Part shown: positions 34,482 through 41,795 of the stretch, piece after piece
How positions within the stretch are numbered: position 1 is the stretch's first letter
Layout: the number at the start of each line of letters is the position of its first letter
NCBI GenBank assembly: GCA_003246295.1
Contig: QKAS01000051.1
Location: 1-64,000 of the forward strand
DNA: 64,000 nucleotides
Reading direction: 5' to 3'
Source: Clostridia bacterium
GTDB taxonomy: Bacteria > Bacillota > Clostridia > Lachnospirales > Lachnospiraceae
Notes under the pieces: generated by a model
Told to the model about the DNA's origin: nothing
The model's input: only the letters and a program-made list of their open reading frames with translations
Databases searched by the model: none
Made by a program: the position numbers and the translations under genes

Positions 34482-34519
34482 TAAAAAGCCTCCTATAAAG
34501 TATATTGTGTTTGGTTTAT

Positions 34520-34539
34520 GTCTTATTCTGATATAAGAC
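34520..34539 (-). other. Hairpin in the pfl 5' leader
   Basis: GTCTTAT and ATAAGAC (7 bp, 6-nt loop) lie between the Rex-type promoter and the pfl start codon. No T run follows; it may stabilise the mRNA. Confidence 0.5.
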
Positions 34540-34579
34540 GTTGAAACATAGTAATTTGGTCGGTCTGTCAACAAAAATC

Positions 34580-34608
34580 ATTATATGTTAATTAATTAAC
34601 AGCGTCAA
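34580..34608 (-). promoter_or_regulatory. pfl promoter with a Rex-type operator in the spacer
   Basis: On the minus strand TTGACG (34608-34603), a 17-nt spacer and TATAAT (34585-34580). The 16-bp palindrome TGTTAATTAATTAACA (34586-34601) fills the spacer and matches the Rex consensus TGTTAA-N4-TTAACA without mismatch. Rex senses NADH/NAD+ and would repress pfl at low NADH. Confidence 0.85.
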
Positions 34609-34709
34609 GGGATTGGAATGTTCTTTTTTTGGTACAAAAATGTTAAAAAACCCAGAGTTTATTGGTATTTGTATTGGAATACATTGTATACACCTAAAAT
34701 ACAGAGTAG

Positions 34710-34738
34710 TTGCAGAAAATGTAAAAAAGTAATATACT
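34710..34738 (+). promoter_or_regulatory. Promoter of the DUF1858 gene
   Basis: TTGCAG (34710-34715), a 17-nt spacer and TATACT (34733-34738). A small stem CAAATC/GATTTG (34750-34767) lies at the beginning of the leader. Confidence 0.55.
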
Positions 34739-34807
34739 TATTTTCATCGCAAATCCTTAAAGATTTGTTGTACAATTTGAAGAATCACACTTACAGGAGG
34801 TATGATC

Positions 34808-34999
34808 ATGTCAGGAATCAGTAAAGAAATGACGATTGGTGAAATATTAAGAACCAATCCTGCAGTAGCACCTATTCTTATGGAAGCAGGAATGCACTGT
34901 CTTGGATGTCCATCCGCACAGGGAGAATCACTGGAAGAAGCAGCAATGGTTCATGGAATGGATGTAAATGATTTGATGTCCAAAATTAATGCACTCTGA
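34808..34999 (+). CDS. DUF1858 domain protein
   Basis: A 63-aa protein consisting of one DUF1858 domain: [43 protein letters not shown] broken by short loops, with the conserved C-L-G-C-P motif. The same module occurs in hybrid-cluster-protein companions and in ScdA-like N-termini and may bind a metal or Fe-S cluster. I chose ATG 34808, 7 nt from ACAGGAGG; ATG 34802 is too close. Its divergent position next to the pfl promoter suggests an anaerobic role, which is inference. Confidence 0.9.
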   Translation: MSGISKEMTIGEILRTNPAVAPILMEAGMHCLGCPSAQGESLEEAAMVHGMDVNDLMSKINAL

Positions 35000-35027
35000 T
35001 TAAAAAATGTAATTTCAGAGCATAGGT

Positions 35028-35056
35028 AAAGGCCGGATTTTACTCCGGCCTTTTTT
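35028..35056 (+). terminator. Terminator of the DUF1858 gene
   Basis: AAAGGCCGG (35028-35036) pairs with CCGGCCTTT (35045-35053), then T to 35056. The stop codon of the convergent mecA lies in its T run. Confidence 0.9.
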
Positions 35057-35840
35057 AAATGAGTGCAAATGACTGAACGGCAGTATTTTTAACAACTGGT
35101 TCAAAATGCTCCTCTAGATATGCTTCACCAGCATGGCTGAACCTTTCTGGAGACGCATATTCTGAAATCATATTACAAATCTTATTGAATTCTTCAGGTG
35201 TATGTCCGCTTTTTGAAATAACAAGAGTATAAGCTCCTGTCTGTTTGTTTTTATACAATGAATTTGTGCCCTGATAATGGAATCGTAGCACACGGGATAA
35301 TCTGGTTACTGAATCAAGATTATCCAATAAATAGATCTTTGTAAGATCCATAGGCTGTTTTTCTTCTTTTTCTGATATTGCTTCTTTTGCAGGAGTAGTT
35401 GCAGGCTCTGCCAAAGGTTTAGAAGAAATCTCTTTTGCAGGAACATCTATAAAATTACCTTCATGGATTCTTTTAAATAGGTCTAAAACATCATCAGCAC
35501 CCTCTGAGACTACATGAGAGGACTCTTCATTTCCGGTTTCAGAATCATGAACGGAAGGAGCAAATTTAGAAAACCTGGTATCAAGTTCTTCAGGATCCTC
35601 AACTTTGGTAATTATAAGAACGATGCACTCTGAATTTAAAGGAATAGCCTCTATCATAAGTGGAATATCTTCGGCTTCAAAACCAAATTCGAATGCAGCC
35701 TGCTGCATCATATCTCTGAATAAGGTTTTTGCTTTCTCTGTTCCATATGCGAGCTCACTAATCTTTAGTTCGCGATCTGCCAGATCTGCTTTGGTTAAGG
35801 TACAACGAATTTGATGGTCATTCACTTTTTCAATCTTCAT
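35055..35840 (-). CDS. mecA: Adaptor protein MecA
   Basis: A 261-aa protein. The N-terminal domain MKIEKVNDHQIRCTLTKADL matches MecA, which captures substrates; a variable Glu/Lys/Ser-rich linker runs through the middle; the C-terminal domain (TRLSRVLRFHYQGTNSLYK; YTLVISKSGHTPEEF; AYLEEHFEPVV) binds ClpC. MecA targets proteins to ClpCP, for example the competence regulator ComK in Bacillus; clostridial targets are less known. It is somewhat longer than the 218-aa Bacillus protein because of the linker. Confidence 0.93.
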   Translation of the reverse strand: MKIEKVNDHQIRCTLTKADLADRELKISELAYGTEKAKTLFRDMMQQAAFEFGFEAEDIPLMIEAIPLNSECIVLIITKVEDPEELDTRFSKFAPSVHDSETGNEESSHVVSEGADDVLDLFKRIHEGNFIDVPAKEISSKPLAEPATTPAKEAISEKEEKQPMDLTKIYLLDNLDSVTRLSRVLRFHYQGTNSLYKNKQTGAYTLVISKSGHTPEEFNKICNMISEYASPERFSHAGEAYLEEHFEPVVKNTAVQSFALI

Positions 35841-35929
35841 AGTATCACATCCTTTTCTTTTATGCTAAGAACAGTGAATAGGTACCGTGACTGAAACACC
35901 AGATCAACAACAGTTTGTAATATATGATG

Positions 35930-35958
35930 ATATTATACTGTATATTTTACGAAGTCAA
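35930..35958 (-). promoter_or_regulatory. Promoter of mecA
   Basis: Minus-strand TTGACT (35958-35953), a 17-nt spacer and TAATAT (35935-35930), about 90 nt before the mecA start codon. Confidence 0.55.
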
Positions 35959-36016
35959 TAGTACTGCGGGTAGTTTCAAAAATTTCATACAATTTTAAAA
36001 TAATTTTAGAAATTGC

Positions 36017-36045
36017 TTGTGTTTTCATGTGGTAGCACCTATAAT
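36017..36045 (+). promoter_or_regulatory. Promoter of the candidate structured RNA
   Basis: A perfect -10 TATAAT (36040-36045) with TTGTGT (36017-36022) at 17-nt spacing. Transcription would start near 36052, immediately before the hairpin-rich region. Confidence 0.55.
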
Positions 36046-36051
36046 ATTAAC

Positions 36052-36240
36052 AGAGATGTTCTTGGTTAATCGGTATCGGTTAGGAGGCAGGAACAAAAGC
36101 GGATTCAGTATCTGAATCCAACATGTCTGATTTTATCAGACTGAATTATTTCATTCCGGGAAGGCGTTCCTTCCTGTCTGTTTTTCCTTTGGATTATCCA
36201 GAGGATATTGTCTTACAGGCTTACGTGCCTGTTCGCTAAA
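36052..36240 (+). ncRNA. Candidate structured non-coding RNA (class unknown)
   Basis: Within about 160 nt there are five good stems: 36101-36108/36112-36119 (8 bp, perfect), 36125-36131/36135-36141 (7 bp, perfect), 36159-36164/36169-36174 (6 bp, perfect), 36186-36192/36198-36204 (7 bp) and 36215-36220/36227-36232 (6 bp, perfect). CGGTATC (36071-36077) can close the set by pairing with GATATTG (36204-36210). GGCAGGAA near 36086 could alternatively pair with TTCCTGTC at 36171-36178. No coding frame fits here. The overall look recalls multi-hairpin RNAs such as raiA, but I cannot confirm a class. Confidence 0.65.
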
Positions 36241-36444
36241 ATCATTTATTCCAAACTAAAACAATTCAAATTCAAACAATTCAAAACCAAACATTTATTT
36301 AAAGCGTGTAGTATTTTTATGATGCAAATCCTGACATCTCTGAGGTTCTATTACATGTATCGTCATTATTATGAAAAAAATGAAGTATTAGTTTTATATC
36401 ACAGAGCCTTTTGGTCGAAACTCATAAGATGGGGGGTTACCTAA

Positions 36445-36663
36445 ATTTTAAGTTTAAAAAGGAATCAGCTGGAAGAATATGCCAGGCTACGATGGTTTGT
36501 GTGTGGAGGTGTTATTCTTTATTTTGAAGGGAGGGAATCATCCCCGGAAGAAATTGCATCAAAATGCTGTCAGGAACAAGGAGCCGTGTACATGGCAGAC
36601 TACGTATTAGATGATTACGGGCAGCTAAGAGAGTTAAGATATGACAAAATCATGCAGTTTTAA
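36445..36663 (+). CDS. Small coding frame of about 72 codons without ATG start
   Basis: The frame between stop 36442 and TAA 36661 reads NQLEEYARLRWFVCGGVILY, then SSPEEIASKCCQEQGAVYMADYV and GQLRELRYDKIMQF. This has normal amino-acid and codon composition for this genome. The segment YMADYVLDDYGQLRELRYDK looks like a conserved domain end, but I do not recognise a family with certainty. No ATG, GTG or TTG is available early; ATT 36445 (after GGGGGG) or CTG 36469 would be unusual starts. It may also be a gene with a decayed start. It follows the structured RNA. The remaining 36664-36900 holds an inverted repeat (TTTATTAATT/AATTAATAAA) and otherwise nothing I can support. Confidence 0.4.
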   Translation: MLSLKRNQLEEYARLRWFVCGGVILYFEGRESSPEEIASKCCQEQGAVYMADYVLDDYGQLRELRYDKIMQF

Positions 36664-36900
36664 TCAAACAACCAGATATTAAAATCATTGTAGTTTGGCT
36701 CATGAATGAAAATCTATTATAAGCCATAATATAACAAAGTACAGTAATGTTTATTAATTAGCGTAAACACAAGTAAGATCGATGGAAGCCCCTCCAAACA
36801 GTTGCTGTGTGTAAACAAAAATTAATAAAAAAACAAAAAAAGAATAATGACGTGATTGTTGGAGTCTGATATAATTAGGACGGTCAGGAGGTAATTTGGA

Positions 36901-38592
36901 ATGAAAAAGAAAATAATTCCGGTTATTGTCGCGATCGTCCTAATTTTAGTTGTTGTGGCGGCGACATTTGGAATGAAGGTGATTGAAAGATTTACATACT
37001 CAAAAGAAAGAGCAGATTTAAGCGAGTATTTTCATATAAGTACCAGTGATGAAACAGCAATCATGCTCGGTGATGAGCTTCTTGAACAAAAGGCAAGAAA
37101 TATTGATGGCTTTATTTATCTGGATTTCAACACGGTGAAAAATTATTTTAATGACAGACTGTATTACGATCAAAATGAAGGGCTTCTCCTTTACACAGGT
37201 CCGACAGATACAATTAGCAGTGCTGTGGGGAGTACTACATATGTTCAGGATGGACAGGAAAATAAAGAAATTTTTCCAATTTCTATCATAGAGCAGGATA
37301 CTCTTTATGTAGCCATAGATTATTTAAAGAAGTATACTAATTTGTCCTATCAGGTGTTTGAACAGCCTTCCCGGGTACAAATATTTGTGCAATGGCCGGA
37401 AGTAAAACTTGCTGAACTCAGAAAGAGTACTGCAGTAAGAGTACTTGGTGGGATAAAAAGTGAAATTCTTACAGATCTCAACAAGGGAGATACAGTTACT
37501 ATCTTAGAAGAAATGGATACTTGGTCCAAAGTAAAAACATCAGATTCTATTATTGGATATGTTGAGAATAAACGTCTGAAGAATATTAGAACAGAAGAGC
37601 AACAGGCTGTAACCGAAGTAGAAGAGCCTGTATATTCAAGTCTTACAAGAGATCATAAGATCAACCTTGTCTGGCATCAGGTAACAAACTTATCAGCAAA
37701 TTCTTATTTGTCAGAAATGATGGCAGAAGCGATTGGAGTAAATGTGATTTCACCAACATGGTTCTCATTAAGTGATAATCAAGGCAATTTTACGAGTCTG
37801 GCATCAACGGATTATGTAAACCAAGCACATAGCATGGGACTTGAAGTTTGGGGATTAATTGATAACTTTAATCCTGAAGTCGATACAATGGAAGTATTAT
37901 CGTACACTTCAAGAAGAAATATCCTTGTTACAAATTTGGTAAATACTGCACTACAAAATGGGCTGGATGGAATCAATATAGATTTTGAAACACTGAGTGA
38001 AGAGACTGGAGATCATTTTATTCAGTTTATTAGAGAACTTTCAGTGGCATGTAGAGCAAATCAGCTAGTGCTGTCTATTGATAATTATGTTCCCAAAGAC
38101 TATTCGGCACACTATTTTAGAAAAGAACAGGGCATTGTGGCTGATTATGTTATCATTATGGGTTATGATGAACACTATGCAGGCGGAGGGGTTGCTGGTT
38201 CTGTAGCCTCCATAGATTTTGTGGAAGAAGGCATTGCAAATACGGTTGCAGAAGTTCCATCAAATAAAGTAATAAATGCAGTTCCATTTTACACCAGAGT
38301 ATGGTCGACAAAAGGATCCGAAGTAAGTGCGGATAGTGTTGGAATGGGTATGGCTGAAAGTTTTCTTTCAACAAACGGTGTGACAGCATCCTGGGATGAA
38401 ACCACATGTCAGAACTATGCAGAGTTTAATGCAGATGATGTACTATATCAGGTATGGCTGGAGGATGCGGCATCTCTTGATGTGAAACTGAATATTATGA
38501 GAAAGTATGAATTAGGTGGTGTTGCTGCCTGGAAACTTGGACTTGAGACACCAGATGTGTGGAATTTGTTAGCGACTTATGCAGGTGAATAA
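36901..38592 (+). CDS. GH18 family protein with SH3-like domain, membrane-anchored
   Basis: A 563-aa protein. Residues 6-26 are a signal or anchor segment, so it works outside the membrane. A copper-amine-oxidase-N-like region follows (about 40-165), then a bacterial SH3 domain (about 178-230: VRVLGGIKSEILTDLNKGDTV; WSKVKT; IGYVENKRL). The C-terminal GH18 barrel (about 255-563) has the D-x-x-D-x-D-x-E motif DGINIDFE, ending at catalytic Glu363. Such proteins act on peptidoglycan or chitin-like N-acetylglucosamine polymers, for example in spore or cell-wall maintenance. AGGAGG precedes ATG 36901. Confidence 0.88.
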   Translation: MKKKIIPVIVAIVLILVVVAATFGMKVIERFTYSKERADLSEYFHISTSDETAIMLGDELLEQKARNIDGFIYLDFNTVKNYFNDRLYYDQNEGLLLYTGPTDTISSAVGSTTYVQDGQENKEIFPISIIEQDTLYVAIDYLKKYTNLSYQVFEQPSRVQIFVQWPEVKLAELRKSTAVRVLGGIKSEILTDLNKGDTVTILEEMDTWSKVKTSDSIIGYVENKRLKNIRTEEQQAVTEVEEPVYSSLTRDHKINLVWHQVTNLSANSYLSEMMAEAIGVNVISPTWFSLSDNQGNFTSLASTDYVNQAHSMGLEVWGLIDNFNPEVDTMEVLSYTSRRNILVTNLVNTALQNGLDGINIDFETLSEETGDHFIQFIRELSVACRANQLVLSIDNYVPKDYSAHYFRKEQGIVADYVIIMGYDEHYAGGGVAGSVASIDFVEEGIANTVAEVPSNKVINAVPFYTRVWSTKGSEVSADSVGMGMAESFLSTNGVTASWDETTCQNYAEFNADDVLYQVWLEDAASLDVKLNIMRKYELGGVAAWKLGLETPDVWNLLATYAGE

Positions 38593-38600
38593 TAAACTGA

Positions 38601-38629
38601 TTGACATATTGCGCCATCTCTGATAATGT
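38601..38629 (+). promoter_or_regulatory. Promoter of the DEAD-box helicase gene
   Basis: A perfect TTGACA (38601-38606), a 17-nt spacer and TAATGT (38624-38629). The 5' leader is about 100 nt, with a short GCCT/AGGC hairpin and T run at about 38669-38686. Confidence 0.7.
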
Positions 38630-38735
38630 TATATAGTTGTAAACACGCTTTAGTCCCGAAAAATGGATGCCTAGAGGCCGTTTTTTCTGACTGAAGCTTT
38701 TTTTCGCGATTTAGTGAAAGGTGAAAGGTGAAAGT

Positions 38736-40313
38736 TTGAAGTTTGATGAATTAGTGATTAATAGTAAATTAATGAGAGGGATCGTGGATATGGGGTTCGA
38801 AGAGATGACACCCATACAGGAAAAGGCAATTCCGGTAATTTTGGCTGGGAAAGATGTTGTTGGACAGGCGCAGACAGGAACTGGAAAAACAGCAGCATTT
38901 GCAATTCCAACCCTTGAAAAAATAGATAAATCAAATAAGAAACCACAGGCAATTATTCTATGTCCTACAAGAGAACTTGCGATTCAGGTTGCTGAGGAAT
39001 TTCGTAAGTTGTGTATGTATACACATGATATCAAGATTTTGCCGGTCTATGGTGGACAGGATATCTCAAAACAGATCAGGTCACTGAAAGCTGGAGTTCA
39101 GATTATTATTGGAACACCAGGACGTGTCATGGATCATATGCGAAGAAAAACTGTTAAATTTGATGGAATTCAAACAGTTGTACTTGATGAAGCAGATGAA
39201 ATGCTTAATATGGGATTTCGTGAAGACATTGAAACCATTCTGACAGATACACCAGAAACAAGACAGACTGTTTTATTTTCAGCAACAATGCCAAAGCCAA
39301 TTATGGATATTGCAAGAACATATCAAAAGGATGCTGAAATTGTTAAAGTAGTTAAAAAAGAACTTACGGTATCAAACATAGAACAGTATTATTTTGAAGT
39401 ACGACCAGGCAATAAAGAAGAAGTTGTTTCAAGACTCATTGACATCTATAATCCAAAACTTTCGGTTATTTTTTGTAACACAAAGAAAAAAGTAGATGAA
39501 CTTGCGTCTGATTTACAGGGAAGAGGTTACTTTGCAGAAGGCCTTCATGGTGATTTAAAACAGCAGCAAAGAGATCGCGTTATGGAAAGCTTTAGAAAAG
39601 GAAAAACAGAAATTCTTGTTGCAACAGATGTTGCAGCGCGAGGAATTGACGTTGATAACGTGGATATCGTATTCAATTATGATCTTCCACAGGATGAAGA
39701 ATATTATGTTCATAGAATTGGAAGAACTGGACGTGCAGGAAAAACAGGCCTTGCATTTTCTTTTATCAGAGGAAAAGAAGTATACAAATTAAAAGAAATT
39801 GAAAGATACTGCAAAACTAAAATTGCTGCAAAACCAGTTCCATCATTAAATGATGTAACACAGACAAGAGTTGATAATCTTTTTAAAGATGTGAGTGAGA
39901 TTATAGAAACTGAGAACCTGGAATCTATGATTTCAATTATTGAAAAGAAAATAAACGATGAAGACTATACAGCGATGGATGTCGCAGCAGCTTTTGTAAA
40001 AATGTACCTAAGCAATAAAGAAACAGATACAGCAACGGTTGTGGACGATTTTGAGAACACAGGTGCTGAAGACGGAATGGCAAGGCTTTTCATTAATATA
40101 GGTAAAAACCAGAAGGTAACTGCTGGTAATATTCTTGGAGCAATCGCTGGCGAGTCTGGAATCAAAGGAAATCTGGTTGGATCTATTGATATGTATGACA
40201 AATATACTTTTGTAGAAGTACCAAAGCATCTTGCAGCAGAAGTTATGGCAGCGATGAAAAATGTTAAAATCAAAGGAAAACCTATTAATATTGAGCCCGC
40301 TAACAGGAAGTAA
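38736..40313 (+). CDS. DEAD-box RNA helicase with DbpA-type RNA-binding domain
   Basis: A protein of about 525 aa. Helicase motifs in order are TPIQEKAIP, AQTGTGKTAA (Walker A), PTRELAIQ, DEADEML, SAT and HRIGRTGRAGK. A linker helix follows, and the last about 75 residues (ARLFINIGKNQKVTAGNILGA; GSIDMYDKYTFVEVP) are the DbpA/YxiN RNA-recognition domain that targets 23S rRNA in ribosome assembly. The start is uncertain: I prefer TTG 38736 (reading MKFDELVINSK, 5 nt after AGGTG); GTG 38721 is in frame. Its long leader would suit cold induction, which is inference. Confidence 0.93.
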   Translation: MKFDELVINSKLMRGIVDMGFEEMTPIQEKAIPVILAGKDVVGQAQTGTGKTAAFAIPTLEKIDKSNKKPQAIILCPTRELAIQVAEEFRKLCMYTHDIKILPVYGGQDISKQIRSLKAGVQIIIGTPGRVMDHMRRKTVKFDGIQTVVLDEADEMLNMGFREDIETILTDTPETRQTVLFSATMPKPIMDIARTYQKDAEIVKVVKKELTVSNIEQYYFEVRPGNKEEVVSRLIDIYNPKLSVIFCNTKKKVDELASDLQGRGYFAEGLHGDLKQQQRDRVMESFRKGKTEILVATDVAARGIDVDNVDIVFNYDLPQDEEYYVHRIGRTGRAGKTGLAFSFIRGKEVYKLKEIERYCKTKIAAKPVPSLNDVTQTRVDNLFKDVSEIIETENLESMISIIEKKINDEDYTAMDVAAAFVKMYLSNKETDTATVVDDFENTGAEDGMARLFINIGKNQKVTAGNILGAIAGESGIKGNLVGSIDMYDKYTFVEVPKHLAAEVMAAMKNVKIKGKPINIEPANRK

Positions 40314-40334
40314 TTCATGATTTAAGGGATAGAT

Positions 40335-41168
40335 ATGCTCCAGATAGTTTATTATTATTTTGTGGACCCAAATAAGTCAGAGGCAATATCGAAAATTAAA
40401 TCAATACCCGATATGAAAGACTTAATTTTGCTACCACAGGAATTGCCATTACCATTACACAGTCTAAACACAGTGTTTATTTCAGATCAGGATACCTATT
40501 GTCTTGAAGCTGCCGAAGCAGGTTATCCAGTCATCTTGGTAGAGGAGTTGCTTTCCGGACAATCTTCTATGCGGATTCGTTATTTGGTTACTTCAATAGA
40601 TGCGATTACCAGACAATATCTTGAAGAAGTTTATGCAAGATTTCACAAATTGCCCATTAAAATATTAGAAACAGACAGATGCATGATTCGAGAAACCAGT
40701 CTTGATGATTTAGATCGCTTTTATGAAATATACGCGCAGGATGGAATGACAGATTTTCTCGAACCACTCTTTGAAGAATATGAAAAAGAAGAGACATACA
40801 TTCAGTCCTATATAGATCATGTTTACTCATTTTATGGGTATGGGATGTGGAGCATTGTAGATAAAGTGAGCGGAGTAGTTATTGGCAGGGCTGGCGTTGA
40901 ATACAAGGAAGAACAAGATGGTCTTGAACTTGGATATCTGATTGAAAAGAGCTATCAGAGAAAAGGATATGCGTCTGAGGTTTGCAATGCAATCGTGAAA
41001 TATGTTTTGGAACATTTAGAAGTAACAAAAATATATTCCTATATTCATCCCGATAATGTAGCATCTGTCAACTTGTGTAAGAAACTTGGTTTTAAGGAAC
41101 AGGGGATTTTGGAAAAAGAGGGTGTCATTCTGTGTAAGTATGTTTGGCAACAGAACTTCATGGTGTAA
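40335..41168 (+). CDS. GNAT acetyltransferase (RimJ/RimL type) with extra N-terminal domain
   Basis: A 277-aa protein. The C-terminal half from about 115 is a RimJ/RimL-like GNAT (ETDRCMIRETSLDDLDRFYEI; ELGYLIEKSYQRKGYASE holding the acetyl-CoA loop Q-R-K-G-Y-A; ASVNLCKKLGF). The first about 110 residues form an additional small alpha/beta domain (start VYYYFVDPNKSEAISKI, then FISDQDTYCLEAAEAGYPVILV) that looks like a HAD or Rossmann-like half and is not part of GNAT. The acceptor is unknown. It follows the helicase by 21 nt, perhaps in the same transcript. Confidence 0.85.
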   Translation: MLQIVYYYFVDPNKSEAISKIKSIPDMKDLILLPQELPLPLHSLNTVFISDQDTYCLEAAEAGYPVILVEELLSGQSSMRIRYLVTSIDAITRQYLEEVYARFHKLPIKILETDRCMIRETSLDDLDRFYEIYAQDGMTDFLEPLFEEYEKEETYIQSYIDHVYSFYGYGMWSIVDKVSGVVIGRAGVEYKEEQDGLELGYLIEKSYQRKGYASEVCNAIVKYVLEHLEVTKIYSYIHPDNVASVNLCKKLGFKEQGILEKEGVILCKYVWQQNFMV

Positions 41169-41236
41169 AAAATGTTCAAAAAAACCACAGATTTTATGAA
41201 AAGATTATAGGAAATTAATAAAAAATTAAAAAATGT

Positions 41237-41264
41237 TTGACAAGTTAGTTTCCATATGTATAAT
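41237..41264 (+). promoter_or_regulatory. Promoter of glnK-amtB
   Basis: TTGACA (41237-41242), a 16-nt spacer and TATAAT (41259-41264), both perfect consensus boxes. Transcription should start near 41271. Confidence 0.85.
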
Positions 41265-41274
41265 TAACATAAAC

Positions 41275-41305
41275 AAAGGCGTTTACGAAATGTAAGCGCC
41301 TTTTT
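41275..41305 (+). terminator. Terminator-like hairpin in the glnK leader
   Basis: A 12-bp stem (41275-41286 and 41292-41303, one G-T pair) with loop GAAAT and a run of five T lies only a few bases after the expected transcription start. It looks like an attenuator before glnK. Confidence 0.75.
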
Positions 41306-41332
41306 CGTATTTCAAAAAGGAGGAGGCAATAT

Positions 41333-41671
41333 ATGAAAAAATTAGAGATCATTATCAAACCTGAAAAACTGGAAGATCTGAAAGAACTGCTTGATAAGAG
41401 CGAAGTAAATGGATTAAATATTGTAAATGTTATGGGTTACGGTAATCAAAAGGGTATTGTTAATAAATACAGAGGTGCTGATTACAGGGTAAACCTCCTT
41501 CCTAAAATTAAAGTGGAAACAGTAGTTCCAACAGAAGTAGCAGAAGCTTTAATAGATAAAATAGTGCAGGAGATCAAGACTGGAAATTATGGAGATGGTA
41601 AAATATTTGTTTATGATGTTGAAGATGCAGTAAGAATCAGAACTGGAGAAAGAGGATATGACGCATTATAA
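41333..41671 (+). CDS. glnK: Nitrogen regulatory protein PII (GlnK type)
   Basis: A 112-aa PII protein. It has the two signature strands: the T-loop region NQKGIVNKYRGADYRVNLLPKIKVE, with the Tyr that is uridylylated in some bacteria, and the C-terminal GKIFVYDVEDAVRIRTGE. PII trimers bind ATP/ADP and 2-oxoglutarate. Gene order glnK-amtB is the classical arrangement in which GlnK blocks the AmtB ammonium channel when nitrogen is plentiful. AAAGGAGGAGG-type RBS precedes ATG 41333. Confidence 0.97.
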   Translation: MKKLEIIIKPEKLEDLKELLDKSEVNGLNIVNVMGYGNQKGIVNKYRGADYRVNLLPKIKVETVVPTEVAEALIDKIVQEIKTGNYGDGKIFVYDVEDAVRIRTGERGYDAL

Positions 41672-41717
41672 AAAATGCGTACTAGAGAAAGATACATGAC
41701 AAGATTAAAAGGTTATC

Positions 41718-41769
41718 AAAGGAGATAGCACATTTGCGGCAACGAGCCGGATGTACTATCTCCTTTTTT
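41718..41769 (+). terminator. Terminator-like structure between glnK and amtB
   Basis: An 11-bp outer stem (41718-41728 and 41756-41766) carries an inner stem CGGC/GCCG and ends in six T. It lies inside the operon, so it probably gives partial read-through, or regulated antitermination, into amtB. Confidence 0.8.
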
Positions 41770-41795
41770 ATCTTTCATATTAAGGAGGAATAATT

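Noticed and set aside
34618-34824. 68-codon frame upstream of the DUF1858 gene
   Set aside because: It covers the promoter and leader of the DUF1858 gene and runs over its start; composition is not protein-like.
36208-36444. 78-codon frame after the structured RNA
   Set aside because: Lys/Phe/Tyr-rich translation without family features; its start lies inside the RNA hairpins and there is no RBS.
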